A stretch of 63,764 nt of DNA. Origin: Akkermansiaceae bacterium UBA956 (GTDB lineage Bacteria; Verrucomicrobiota; Verrucomicrobiia; Verrucomicrobiales; Akkermansiaceae). This document shows, one piece after another, positions 50,799 through 59,385 of the stretch. The notes beneath the pieces were generated by a model. The model had not been told where the DNA came from. It was given only the letters and a program-made list of their open reading frames with translations, and did no database searches. Location: assembly GCA_002293145.1 (NCBI GenBank), contig DBCO01000035.1, forward strand, positions 835 to 64,598. The letters run 5' to 3'. Numbering within the stretch: position 1 is the stretch's first letter; each line of letters starts with the position of its first letter. The position numbers were made by a program, and so were the translations under genes.

Positions 50799-53700
50799 AT
50801 GAAACAACCGAAACTCATCAATTCTGTAACCAGTAACCGAAGTAGCTTCATAGCTTGCTTACTCGCCGTCTCGCTAATGCCTTGTGCCTTGCAAGCTGCC
50901 GATCTCGTAAAGTGGGACTTCACCGGTGCCCTCGGAACGCAAACAAGTACGACCGCAACATCTGCCGCCACGGGCATCACTGCTGCCGCTATCAGCCGCG
51001 GCAGCGGGGTAACGGGATCCGCCTCTGGCAGCTCGATCAGCAGCTCAGGCTGGACTACCTCTACCACAATCGATAGCAATGACTACTACACTTTTGCAAT
51101 CACCGTAGATGCGGCGTCCACTTTAAACTTAGACAGCATCTCGTTTGCAGAACGTAGGTCCAGTACAGGCATACGCACGCTATCTGTGCGTAGTAGCTTG
51201 GATGGCTATGCTTCTGACCTTGTTACTCCAATAGGAGTGCCGGATGACACGCTCGTCCGGGATCAAACAGTTGCCCTCAGCAGCTCTTTCGATGCACTAA
51301 CTAACACAACAGTGACCTTTCGGATCTATGGTTATGCCGCCGAAGCTGCAGGAGGAACTTGGCGCATTCAAAACCATTCCACTCTCGGAGGACTTGTTCT
51401 CACAGGAGAGCTAGTAGACTCCACTGCTCCCACCCTCGCCTCCACGGTTCCACTCGATGGAGCCACAGATTTACTACCCACAGCCAACCTCATCGCAACC
51501 TTCAGCGAAACAGTTCAGAAAGGCACAGGGAACATCGTCATCAAAAAATCGAGCGATAATAGCGTGGTAGATACCATCGATGTCACCACCGCGCAAGTGA
51601 CCATCGCCGGTGCTACCGTCACCATCGATCCATCCGTAACTCTCCCCCCCACCGAAGCTTGTTATGTCCAGATCGATGCCACCGCCATCAAGGACAATGC
51701 CGGCACGCCAAACTTCTACGCTGGGATCAGCGACACCAGCACATGGAACTTCACCGTTGTCTCTAGTGATACCACCAGCCCAACCATTACCCTACTCTCG
51801 CCGCTAGATGACGCAACGGAAGTCGCTTTGACCGCAAATCTCGTTGCCACCTTCAGCGAGTCGATCCTAAAAGGCACAGGCAATATCCTCATCAAAAAAA
51901 TCAGCGATAACAGCACAGTCGAAACCATCGACGTTACCTCTTCCATCGCAACCGTTAGCGGAAACACACTCACGATCGACCCCACAGCGCCGCTCGATGG
52001 AGCAACCGCCTATTATGTAGAAATTGACGCAACTGCGATCAAAGACTTGGCCAATACACCGAACTTCTTCGCTGGCATCAACGGCAATAGCGCATGGAAC
52101 TTTACTTCCTTGACTCCAGACACCACAGCGCCTGAGATTACTGACGTTGCTCCCGCCGATAACATCATCGGGATGTCGCCAACCGCAAATCTCACTGTCA
52201 CCTACAACGAAACCGTTCAAAAGGGCACAGGATTCATCACCATCAAAAAAACCTCGGATAACTCCACAGTGGAAGCAATCGACGTCACCACGGCAGCAGT
52301 GACCGTAGCGAGCACACTCGTCACCATCGACCCATCTGTAACACTTGATGCATCGACGGAATACTATGTGCTCATCGATGCCACCGCCATTCGCGATGTA
52401 GCCGCCGCCCCCAACAACAACGCTGGTATCACCAGCACTACAGCTTGGAGTTTCAAAACCTTCACCCCAGGAGACATCGTCATGAGCCAAATCTACGGCG
52501 GCGGTGGTAATTCGGGAGCCCAATATAAAAATGACTTTGTGGAACTGCACAACAATACAGCTCAATCCATCACTCTTTTCGGATGGTCAGTTCAGTACGC
52601 ATCAACAACTGGCGCATTTACGAATATCGCCACAATCCCAACGGCTACAATCCCCAGTGGTGGATACTATCTCATTCAGCAAGCAGTTGGAGCTGCCGGA
52701 GCCGGAGCAAATTTACCGACCGCTGATGCCACAGGAATACTGAACTTTTCAGCAACCGGTGGCAAAGTCGCACTGGTCGCGGGTATCACAGGCGTGAGCG
52801 GCTCTACCAGCACACTGCTCTCCGATTTTGTCGGATTTGGCACAGCGAATGATTTCGAAACCGCTGCCGCTGCCGCAGGAAGCAACACCACTTCACTTTT
52901 GCGCCTAAGCCAAGGTACCGCTGACACCAATAACAACGGTGCTGATTTCATCACAGGCACGCCCGCACCACGCAACAGTTCCACCACACCCTTCAATCCA
53001 GTTGTCGATGGCAGCGGCAGTGTCGCCTTAGTCAATGCAACACCTGCAAGCCCCTTGATCAACCAACCAGTTTTTGCTGCAAACACTGCTCAATCTGTTA
53101 GCATCAACATCGCCGGCACTCTTGCTACCTCGACCATCGCGCAAGTTTCCATAACCGTGCCTATCGAATTTGGCGCCCCACTTCTCGCCAATGTCAGCGC
53201 TTCCGGTACTGGTCTAAACGGTGCGTCACCCAGCGTCTCTGGTCAAACCATCACACTCAACAGAGCTGCAATCACAACCACCAACAATGTTGTCGTAACC
53301 ATCTCAGGTCTAACGACTCCGGACACCAGCGCAGCACTCAGCCTCGACGGCAATTACTCATTCACCGTCTCCACTGCTTCAAGCAGCGGCTCGCTCACTG
53401 CGATCAGCCCAGCTAGCACCGCTTATGTCGTCATCCCCATCGCCAATATCCGCGATCAAGATGCCAACGGAGTTCCGCTCGACCTGAACAAAAAAGTCGC
53501 CATCCAAGGCATTTGCACCGAGGAAAATTTCAACGCGTCCACGCAAACTAGCGGTTACATCCAAAGCTCCAGCGGCGGCATGAACATCTTCTCTGGTTCT
53601 GTGGCGAGCCCACTCGTGCGCGGCAATGATTACATCGTCTTTGGCAATGTCATTCAATTCAATGGCCTCTCCGAAATCACTTTTAGCTCCGCAGCAAACG

Positions 53701-54458
53701 CGATTTTCAACCTAGGTGCCGCAACGGCCCCAACTCCAGAAGTGGTGACTCTCGCCACATTGCTCGCCGCCCCTGAAAGCTATGAAGGCAAGTTGGTGCG
53801 CGTCAATACGCTGAGTTTGGCAGCAGGCGAAAGCGATACCTGGCAATCTCTCGCTACGATCACTCTGACCGATGGTGCTCTCAACATTGATGCCCGCATC
53901 CCCACAGGCTCAGCTGCGGCAACGGCTCCATTCTATCCGATATCGATCACCGGGATTTTCAACCAATTTGACAACAGCTCCCCTTACGACAGCGGCTACC
54001 AGATCACACCACGTGACAACAATGATGTCATCAGCTCCAACCCTCCGTTCCTCACTTGGGCCACAGGAGCCCCCTATAATCTCACAGGAAACGACGCACT
54101 CTTCGATGCCGACCCAGACAAAGACGGCGTGCCGAACGGTATCGAATTCATTTCTGGATCCAACCCCACCGATGCCTCCGATGCCGCTCTCAGCTCACCC
54201 ACACTTGTGATCGACGGTGCATCAGGAGCACGCAATGCGACGATCACCTATCGCAGCACTAGCATCTCTGACTACCTGAACCCTGTTCTGCAAATCTCAG
54301 ATGACCTCCAGGCTTGGCAATCAGTCATCAACAATCAAAATGCAACCATCTCCAAAGATGACAACTATTACGGCCCCGGCATCGACCGTTACACCGTGAT
54401 CATCGACGCGAATGCCACCAAAGGCTTCGTTCGACTCTCAGCTCAATCCAACAATTGA
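50799..54458 (+). CDS. Large secreted protein with Big_5/SwmB-like repeats and lamin-tail domain
   Basis: 1219 residues with a signal peptide ending near ALQA-AD (about residue 34). Order: an N-terminal beta domain (35-210); three Big_5 (SwmB-like) Ig domains (about 212-317, 325-432, 436-545), each with DGATDL/ATFSE, KGTGNI-IKK and YY-V-IDATAIKD; a lamin-tail domain (548-665, GDIVMSQIYGGGGNSGAQYK); a beta region; an OB-like region (about 885-1080); a Ca-binding type DPDKDGVPNGIEF motif (1106-1118); and a C-terminal strand domain. Such arrays often carry a nuclease, but none is seen. Probably an extracellular adhesin or matrix protein. A strong terminator follows. Confidence 0.85.
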   Translation: MKQPKLINSVTSNRSSFIACLLAVSLMPCALQAADLVKWDFTGALGTQTSTTATSAATGITAAAISRGSGVTGSASGSSISSSGWTTSTTIDSNDYYTFAITVDAASTLNLDSISFAERRSSTGIRTLSVRSSLDGYASDLVTPIGVPDDTLVRDQTVALSSSFDALTNTTVTFRIYGYAAEAAGGTWRIQNHSTLGGLVLTGELVDSTAPTLASTVPLDGATDLLPTANLIATFSETVQKGTGNIVIKKSSDNSVVDTIDVTTAQVTIAGATVTIDPSVTLPPTEACYVQIDATAIKDNAGTPNFYAGISDTSTWNFTVVSSDTTSPTITLLSPLDDATEVALTANLVATFSESILKGTGNILIKKISDNSTVETIDVTSSIATVSGNTLTIDPTAPLDGATAYYVEIDATAIKDLANTPNFFAGINGNSAWNFTSLTPDTTAPEITDVAPADNIIGMSPTANLTVTYNETVQKGTGFITIKKTSDNSTVEAIDVTTAAVTVASTLVTIDPSVTLDASTEYYVLIDATAIRDVAAAPNNNAGITSTTAWSFKTFTPGDIVMSQIYGGGGNSGAQYKNDFVELHNNTAQSITLFGWSVQYASTTGAFTNIATIPTATIPSGGYYLIQQAVGAAGAGANLPTADATGILNFSATGGKVALVAGITGVSGSTSTLLSDFVGFGTANDFETAAAAAGSNTTSLLRLSQGTADTNNNGADFITGTPAPRNSSTTPFNPVVDGSGSVALVNATPASPLINQPVFAANTAQSVSINIAGTLATSTIAQVSITVPIEFGAPLLANVSASGTGLNGASPSVSGQTITLNRAAITTTNNVVVTISGLTTPDTSAALSLDGNYSFTVSTASSSGSLTAISPASTAYVVIPIANIRDQDANGVPLDLNKKVAIQGICTEENFNASTQTSGYIQSSSGGMNIFSGSVASPLVRGNDYIVFGNVIQFNGLSEITFSSAANAIFNLGAATAPTPEVVTLATLLAAPESYEGKLVRVNTLSLAAGESDTWQSLATITLTDGALNIDARIPTGSAAATAPFYPISITGIFNQFDNSSPYDSGYQITPRDNNDVISSNPPFLTWATGAPYNLTGNDALFDADPDKDGVPNGIEFISGSNPTDASDAALSSPTLVIDGASGARNATITYRSTSISDYLNPVLQISDDLQAWQSVINNQNATISKDDNYYGPGIDRYTVIIDANATKGFVRLSAQSNN

Positions 54459-54501
54459 TCTAACAAAATAATTCCCGCCGATATTGTATTCATGTTGGCA
54501 A

Positions 54502-54533
54502 CAAGGGCAGCTTCACCGCTGCCCTTGTTTTTT
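54502..54533 (+). terminator. Intrinsic terminator after the large secreted protein
   Basis: CAAGGGCAGC (54502-54511) pairs perfectly with GCTGCCCTTG (54518-54527) around a 6-base loop, followed by TTTTTT. Confidence 0.9.
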
Positions 54534-54643
54534 GCAGCACCAGTTGTCAGCGTGTCACATTTGCATGATCACCGAGTAGCACCACAAACCCGTCCAGCTA
54601 TTCCTGAGATGCAACTGATTTTTGTACCAAAAATTTCATGCTG

Positions 54644-54865
54644 CTAATTTTTGTTTGGCTTCTTCTCACCTAACAAAAGCTCCTTTTCAAAATCATTTTT
54701 TGCTTTCTTAAATTCACCCATGCTTTTGCCAATCCCCCTGGCCAACTCGGCGTTTTTTTTCGCCCCGATAAGCAACATCAATACCACCAAAATGATCACC
54801 ATTTCGGTCGGCCCTAAGCTTGGCAGAAATGCTACATTCTCCATCAAGTGGTAAAATCCATCCAT
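54644..54865 (-). CDS. tatA: Sec-independent translocase protein TatA
   Basis: 73 residues from ATG 54865 (MDGFYHLMENVAFLP), just two bases after the glycosyltransferase stop; Met eight residues in is an alternative. The membrane helix MVIILVVLMLLIGAKKNAEL and amphipathic helix ARGIGKSMGEFKKAKNDFEK fit TatA. The usual FGxxKLPEL hinge reads IGAKKNAEL, so Phe and Pro are replaced. It exports folded twin-arginine proteins, of which one is encoded at 59386-60417. tatB/tatC are not in the window. Confidence 0.85.
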   Translation of the reverse strand: MDGFYHLMENVAFLPSLGPTEMVIILVVLMLLIGAKKNAELARGIGKSMGEFKKAKNDFEKELLLGEKKPNKN

Positions 54866-54867
54866 TT

Positions 54868-56931
54868 TTATATCGTTGTTTCCGTGAGACAATACGCATC
54901 CATCGGCAATTGCACGATGGCACCTTCCTGATCTTTCACCGCTGCTGTCCACGCGTAGGATGGCTGAAGCAAAACCGTCGGTGGATGATCCACACAATGA
55001 CGATTCCAATACGACTCTTCCGCCCACACCGCTTTGATGCCTTGGCGCTGATCATGCTGCTCCATCTCGACGAGCCTTGCTAAGGCTGCGGAAAATACCT
55101 CTGTCTTACCACCATACCAGGCACTTGTCACATACACTCGCCCCTGATGCACCGCAACGTAGGCTGCCGATTGATGCCGCCACTCGTAGGTAAATTTATC
55201 ACGGCTCTTGTCAAAAAATCCTGAATGCCATACGGCCACCAAATCGCCTAACACTTCCTGCTTTACGGGCACTTGCACCAGCATTTGCGGTCGCATCAAA
55301 TAAACATACTCCGCCTCTTGCCATGACTGCACATGCCGCATCATACGCTTGTGAATCGTCCCCTGTGCATCGGTCACTACGTTCACGCAGAAAGGAGGAC
55401 AGGCGTCTCGCCTGTCTCGGCAAACGGGCGTCTCGCCTGTTTCTCTTCCATCCGCAGCAGCCGAGACGGCCACTAGCCGAGACACGCGAGACGCGTATCC
55501 TCCCAAGCCTGCACTTTTCTCTTCCCCTACCAACATCACCAACACATCTTTCGGCGACCCTGGCAAAAAATTCCTCTGCAACGCCCGCAAGAATGAAGGT
55601 AAAAACATCTCCTCGCCCTGCACCACAGGCACCACCACCGCCACACGTGGCAAGGGAATCGACGGGAGGACAGGCGTCTCGCCTGTCTCGGCTAACAGGC
55701 GTCCCGCCTGTTCAACATCCACTCCATCAGCCAATCGCAAAATCAACTCTTCCCCTGCAAGCAAATCCCTCTCTACGTCAGCAGTTGAGAATGACATCAC
55801 CCGCGGCATCGGACCTCCCGCGGGCCATTCATGACTGCGGAACCTCGCTCCCACGTGATAGCCAAAGATCCGCACCGCATCGATCTCCGAGCGCGTCATC
55901 GGCCCCTTCACCGTAACATATTCGGGGCGCAATGGCGTTCCTTGCATCCACTCCGCCGCATCCACCCATTGCCCAAACCTCACCCACGAAGCCTCCGCAT
56001 CATTCACCTCCTCATGCACTTGCAGATCAGGGTAGCCACCTTTTTTCACCCGTCCCCCGCGCAGACGTTCCGATACCGCACGCACCTTCCAGCCACGCTC
56101 CACTAGGGCTTTCATGCCACGGTCATCCTCGGGCTGATACTCCCACACCTCAGGTTTCTCCCACCAACCATTCCGCAGATGCTCCCAGGAACAACGCTCT
56201 GCCTCCCAGATGTCTGGTCGCCAAACATCGGCATTCTTGTGCCAAGGTTTCGGCCAGCCACTCCAGTGAATCACCCCTTGCGGCACTTCATCCTTGGCAA
56301 TGTGCAGGCGAGGAAAAAGATTCCATTTTTTGTCAAGGGGCAGTGTCCGCCCATCCGTCGCCGCAGTAAGCGAAAGCTGCTCGTCCGCACCAAAGGCCGC
56401 GTGCGCTTGCTGAAATTTTTCCCATGTCCCCGACTCTCGCATCGCCTTCAGATTCATCAACGGTGGCATCAAGAAATACGGATTCGTTCCGCAATGCTCC
56501 CAGCCCTCAGGCATTGGTCGCTTCAACCACACGCGCATCGCATAATCCATGTCCACACCCGGCCCCTGCATGTGGGCTGCCAGCAAGTGATCCCCCATAT
56601 CCATCTCAAACAAAGGGGATAAATCACACAGCACCAGTTGATCATAGTCCATCACCATGCAGCGATTCCAATCCGGGCAATCCCGGATCACCAACAGCCG
56701 ATCATACGCCGCAGGACCAGACGACGAAGGATATTTGTTCGCAGTATCACCCGCAGAAGGCAGAAATTCCACCTTCAATTTCCCCACCTCAAACGATTCA
56801 GGCAAAAAACCCATACACCAGCACCGCACATGCACATCCGACTCCGTTCTGCGCAAGATACTCGCGATCAAAGTAGCATTGAATTCATGGCCACAAGCAT
56901 CGGTTGAGAGAGCAATCTTTATCGAAGGCAT
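54868..56931 (-). CDS. GT8-GT6 fusion glycosyltransferase
   Basis: 687 residues. The N-terminal half (1-300) looks like family GT8, with DYD at 95-97 (DxD) and GVIHWSGWPKPWH at 219-231. The C-terminal half (about 428-665) matches family GT6 (histo-blood group A/B type): VWHSGFFDKSRDKFTYEWRH for HPGFYGSSREAFTYERRP, then SAWYGGKTEVF, and GIKAVWAEESYWNRH for the catalytic HDESHLN. The DxD position of GT6 reads RPQ (547-549), with identical spacing to the HPGF motif. Three stretches (407-423, 476-491, 496-513) are encoded by inserted palindromic repeats. Probably modifies surface glycans. Cytosolic; no signal. Confidence 0.8.
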   Translation of the reverse strand: MPSIKIALSTDACGHEFNATLIASILRRTESDVHVRCWCMGFLPESFEVGKLKVEFLPSAGDTANKYPSSSGPAAYDRLLVIRDCPDWNRCMVMDYDQLVLCDLSPLFEMDMGDHLLAAHMQGPGVDMDYAMRVWLKRPMPEGWEHCGTNPYFLMPPLMNLKAMRESGTWEKFQQAHAAFGADEQLSLTAATDGRTLPLDKKWNLFPRLHIAKDEVPQGVIHWSGWPKPWHKNADVWRPDIWEAERCSWEHLRNGWWEKPEVWEYQPEDDRGMKALVERGWKVRAVSERLRGGRVKKGGYPDLQVHEEVNDAEASWVRFGQWVDAAEWMQGTPLRPEYVTVKGPMTRSEIDAVRIFGYHVGARFRSHEWPAGGPMPRVMSFSTADVERDLLAGEELILRLADGVDVEQAGRLLAETGETPVLPSIPLPRVAVVVPVVQGEEMFLPSFLRALQRNFLPGSPKDVLVMLVGEEKSAGLGGYASRVSRLVAVSAAADGRETGETPVCRDRRDACPPFCVNVVTDAQGTIHKRMMRHVQSWQEAEYVYLMRPQMLVQVPVKQEVLGDLVAVWHSGFFDKSRDKFTYEWRHQSAAYVAVHQGRVYVTSAWYGGKTEVFSAALARLVEMEQHDQRQGIKAVWAEESYWNRHCVDHPPTVLLQPSYAWTAAVKDQEGAIVQLPMDAYCLTETTI
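55394..55444. repeat. Palindromic repeat copy in glycosyltransferase gene
   Basis: Contains ACAGGCGTCTCGCCTGT, a perfect-armed palindrome, followed by CTCGGCAAA and a second GGGCGTCTCGCCTGTTT. It encodes residues 496-513 on the minus strand (RETGETPVCRDRRDACPP). Confidence 0.9.
55461..55504. repeat. Diverged, inverted palindromic repeat copy
   Basis: Read on the minus strand it begins GGGAGGATACGCGTCTCGCG and continues TGTCTCGGCTAGTGGCC, the same framework as the copy at 55664 but with compensating arm changes (ACGCGTCTCGCGT). It encodes residues 476-491. Confidence 0.75.
55664..55713. repeat. Palindromic repeat copy in glycosyltransferase gene
   Basis: GGGAGGACAGGCGTCTCGCC then TGTCTCGGCTAACAGGCG and TCCCGCCTGTTC. 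Two palindromic units separated by TCTCGGCTA. Encodes residues 407-423 in the linker before the GT6 domain. Confidence 0.9.
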
Positions 56932-56935
56932 AAAT

Positions 56936-56961
56936 GAGTTTTCAGTGTTAAGTTTTAAGCG
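56936..56961. repeat. GTTTTCAG/GTTTTAAG-type short repeat
   Basis: GAGTTTTCAGTGTTAAGTTT followed by TAAGCG: tandem 7-8 base units of the GTTTTCA type. A similar tract is at 60791-60823. Both flank the region containing the helical-repeat and Tat protein genes. Confidence 0.5.
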
Positions 56962-57010
56962 TTATCCGACCTTCGACTTTAAGACCTTCGACCTTCCGAC
57001 TGATCGCAGA

Positions 57011-58210
57011 TCACTGCGGAAACACCTGCACCCACGCCGCTTCGGCCGCTTTACGATCAATCTTCGCCCATTCATTGAAGGCTTCCGTTGCGGTTTTCAC
57101 TTTGAGCTCGAAGTTGCTAATGTGTGAGGCCATCACGAAGGCATCGGCGGGTTTTGCGAGCTTCATCGTTTGCGCCAGCATCAAGCAACCTTGGTCCTTG
57201 TGATCACTGCCATCCCAGCCTGCGATCCAGGCGGCTGCCTGATCGGGATCTTGTTGCGCCCATTGCTTCATCACCACAGCCATCTGATCGGCATGCACCA
57301 CGCTGGTATTGCTCATCACATACTGCGCCGCCTCAGCAGGCTTGTGCTGGGACCAATTGTTCAAGAGTGATCTGCGGGTATTTTTTGACAAGCCCGCGTT
57401 ATCTTCTTTGATCTCCGTGGCAATGCTGAGAAAATCCGCTGTGGGTGGCACATACTCCATCACTTTTTCCAATCCGTGATTGGTAATCTTCTTCGGGTGA
57501 CACATTTCCCCATAGAACTTCATCGCCCCGAGCGGATCGGTTTTTGCCATCGTGCTGCAATAGCCCGTCATGAATCGACACTGGCTGTTATGCCCATTCG
57601 GATAGGTGCCGATGCGCTCGAAATAGGCAACGAGGTCTTTGCCATCGTATGCCATACCTGCTTGGATCATGAGTTGCTCCTTGAGAGCAAAGTCCTCCAC
57701 ACTAAGCACCCAGTTGCGCGTGGCCTCGCCCTTCTCGCCACGGAAAAGATCCACCATACCGCCGTCAATGATCTCTTGGCACAAATCAGCTGCACCTTTG
57801 TTCTTCAGAAACTGCAAAAACTGCGTCAACTCCACTCCCCCCGCGAGCTTCCCCAGCGCTTCATACGCCAGTTCCCGCTGTTTCGTGATCAAGTCTTTAC
57901 CCGAGAACTGCGACGGCAGCTCGTTCCAGCGGTTCACCGCTGAGCGAAGTTCTTTTTGGAGAGTGGGTGACTGCGGGATGACTTCGGGTTTGGGTTGGGG
58001 TGGTTCGGGTGGTTTTTCTGTTGTGGGTGGCGTCTTGGCTAGGGGGCGGGAATCACTGCTTGTTACTTCACCTGGTTCGTTAGAATCAAACGACAGGGTT
58101 TCATTTTTTTTACACTGACATACGGCAAATGCCATAAAAATGATAAAAGTTTGATTAGTTAGAGATTTTATCACGTGTAAAAGTTGCATTAAATAAAAAG
58201 GGCTTTGCAT
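57011..58210 (-). CDS. Anchored helical-repeat protein (partner family, paralogue 1)
   Basis: 399 residues; a start at 58189 is also possible. An N-terminal hydrophobic segment ends in FAVCQC, a poor lipobox, so it is anchored or secreted. A Pro-rich linker (30-75) precedes a helical body rich in W-x-x-xDP-x-x-A patterns (WAQQDPDQAAAWIAGW, WAKIDRKAAEAAW), like short helical repeats. The segment VNRWNELPSQF through ELTQFLQFLKNKG aligns by eye with similar segments in the proteins at 58231-59352 and 60878-62104. GC content is higher than in those two, so it may be the resident copy. No known family. Confidence 0.7.
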   Translation of the reverse strand: MQSPFYLMQLLHVIKSLTNQTFIIFMAFAVCQCKKNETLSFDSNEPGEVTSSDSRPLAKTPPTTEKPPEPPQPKPEVIPQSPTLQKELRSAVNRWNELPSQFSGKDLITKQRELAYEALGKLAGGVELTQFLQFLKNKGAADLCQEIIDGGMVDLFRGEKGEATRNWVLSVEDFALKEQLMIQAGMAYDGKDLVAYFERIGTYPNGHNSQCRFMTGYCSTMAKTDPLGAMKFYGEMCHPKKITNHGLEKVMEYVPPTADFLSIATEIKEDNAGLSKNTRRSLLNNWSQHKPAEAAQYVMSNTSVVHADQMAVVMKQWAQQDPDQAAAWIAGWDGSDHKDQGCLMLAQTMKLAKPADAFVMASHISNFELKVKTATEAFNEWAKIDRKAAEAAWVQVFPQ

Positions 58211-58230
58211 ATATCATATGATACTTGGCA

Positions 58231-59352
58231 TTAACGTGTTCCAGCATTCTCGGAATTTTTAGCCGCTAATTCGGATTTTATTTGGGACTTGAGTTTCACA
58301 TTGTTAATAATATCTATTAGGGATATTAGTTCTCCTTCGTCAGCATCAGACCAAAACTTAGAAATAACACCCTGGACCGCGGCGTCGCGATATTCTCCAG
58401 CAGGAATTTCATTGAGAAAAATACGATCCTTGCTAATATCACCAAGACCAATAAATCCTATTTCCCTAAGCAATTCAGGCTCATAGCTCTCAGGATTATT
58501 AATTACAAACTCAGCTGCTTTCCTAGCATTTTGTTGTGCCCAAGAAGCAAACAGACTATTATTTACAGTTGATAGAACGTCAGGATTAACTAATTTAGCT
58601 TCTGTAATGATCTTAGCAATTCGGTAGTAATCTGTATTGTCAGGCAACTTTTCTAGTTGTCTAGCAATGTATATGTTTCCAAGTCGAGTGTTACTGACTA
58701 CATCCATACTTGTTTTAATTGCCAGCTCAGGATTTTCCATGACTAATTTGTTATTTCTACCCAATAATGCCATATTAGCCGCAACTGGCGAACTAGCATA
58801 TAAATCTCTGTGAAAATCATCAAAATCATCCCGAGGGCAAGCTTCGCCAGCATACAAACTCCAATCTTGAATTGTTTCAGAATATTTCCCTATGCTAGAA
58901 ACTTCTATTAAAAGATCGCGCGCGACAGGTGCATCTTTAGAATGAAAGACTGCTCTAGCTCCTTTCTCGAGAGAAATCATATTTCCAACCGAAATGCCTT
59001 CACTAACCAGAAATTCGGATAACTCAAGCAATTCTACGCTACACAACAAAGTTGCAACAGTTTCGTCCGCAAGTTTTTTCCGCGCTGGGAGGTCAGAATT
59101 GCCAGATCCCATTTTAATCCAATCGTTTTTGAGAGCTTGCATAGCCAACATCCTAGAATTTTTTTGTTGCCCTGAAGTTGAATGCTTGACGTTTTGCCCT
59201 CGTTGGCTACTGGTCTTGCGCTGACCATCATCCAATAAATTTTGATTTCCAAGATTATTAGCAGAGACCTCCGAAACAAAACATTTCCGTGAAATTAACA
59301 TCACTGAAGTTAAGATAACGAGCAAAATCGGAATTATTAGGAATTTTTTCAT
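58231..59352 (-). CDS. Anchored helical partner protein (paralogue 2)
   Basis: 373 residues from ATG 59352 (MKKFLIIPILLVILTSVM); the frame extends 6 codons upstream. One N-terminal membrane segment, a polar linker, then an all-helical body. NDWIKMGSGNSDLPARKKLA and LLELSEFLVSEG resemble segments in paralogues 1 and 3. It begins 33 bases after the Tat-signal protein at 59386-60417 and is therefore probably co-expressed. AT-rich compared with the rest of the window. Function unknown; I infer a partner or immunity role from position only. Confidence 0.7.
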   Translation of the reverse strand: MKKFLIIPILLVILTSVMLISRKCFVSEVSANNLGNQNLLDDGQRKTSSQRGQNVKHSTSGQQKNSRMLAMQALKNDWIKMGSGNSDLPARKKLADETVATLLCSVELLELSEFLVSEGISVGNMISLEKGARAVFHSKDAPVARDLLIEVSSIGKYSETIQDWSLYAGEACPRDDFDDFHRDLYASSPVAANMALLGRNNKLVMENPELAIKTSMDVVSNTRLGNIYIARQLEKLPDNTDYYRIAKIITEAKLVNPDVLSTVNNSLFASWAQQNARKAAEFVINNPESYEPELLREIGFIGLGDISKDRIFLNEIPAGEYRDAAVQGVISKFWSDADEGELISLIDIINNVKLKSQIKSELAAKNSENAGTR

Positions 59353-59385
59353 AATTAAATTACGCCACAACCTGTAAAAGGCATA

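Noticed and set aside
51867..52565. 232-codon minus-strand open frame
   Set aside because: Antisense to the Ig-like repeats; its regularity comes from those repeats.
55394..55713. Palindrome cluster considered as a CRISPR array
   Set aside because: Repeats are palindromic, unevenly spaced, in both orientations and coding; there are no uniform unique spacers and no cas genes.
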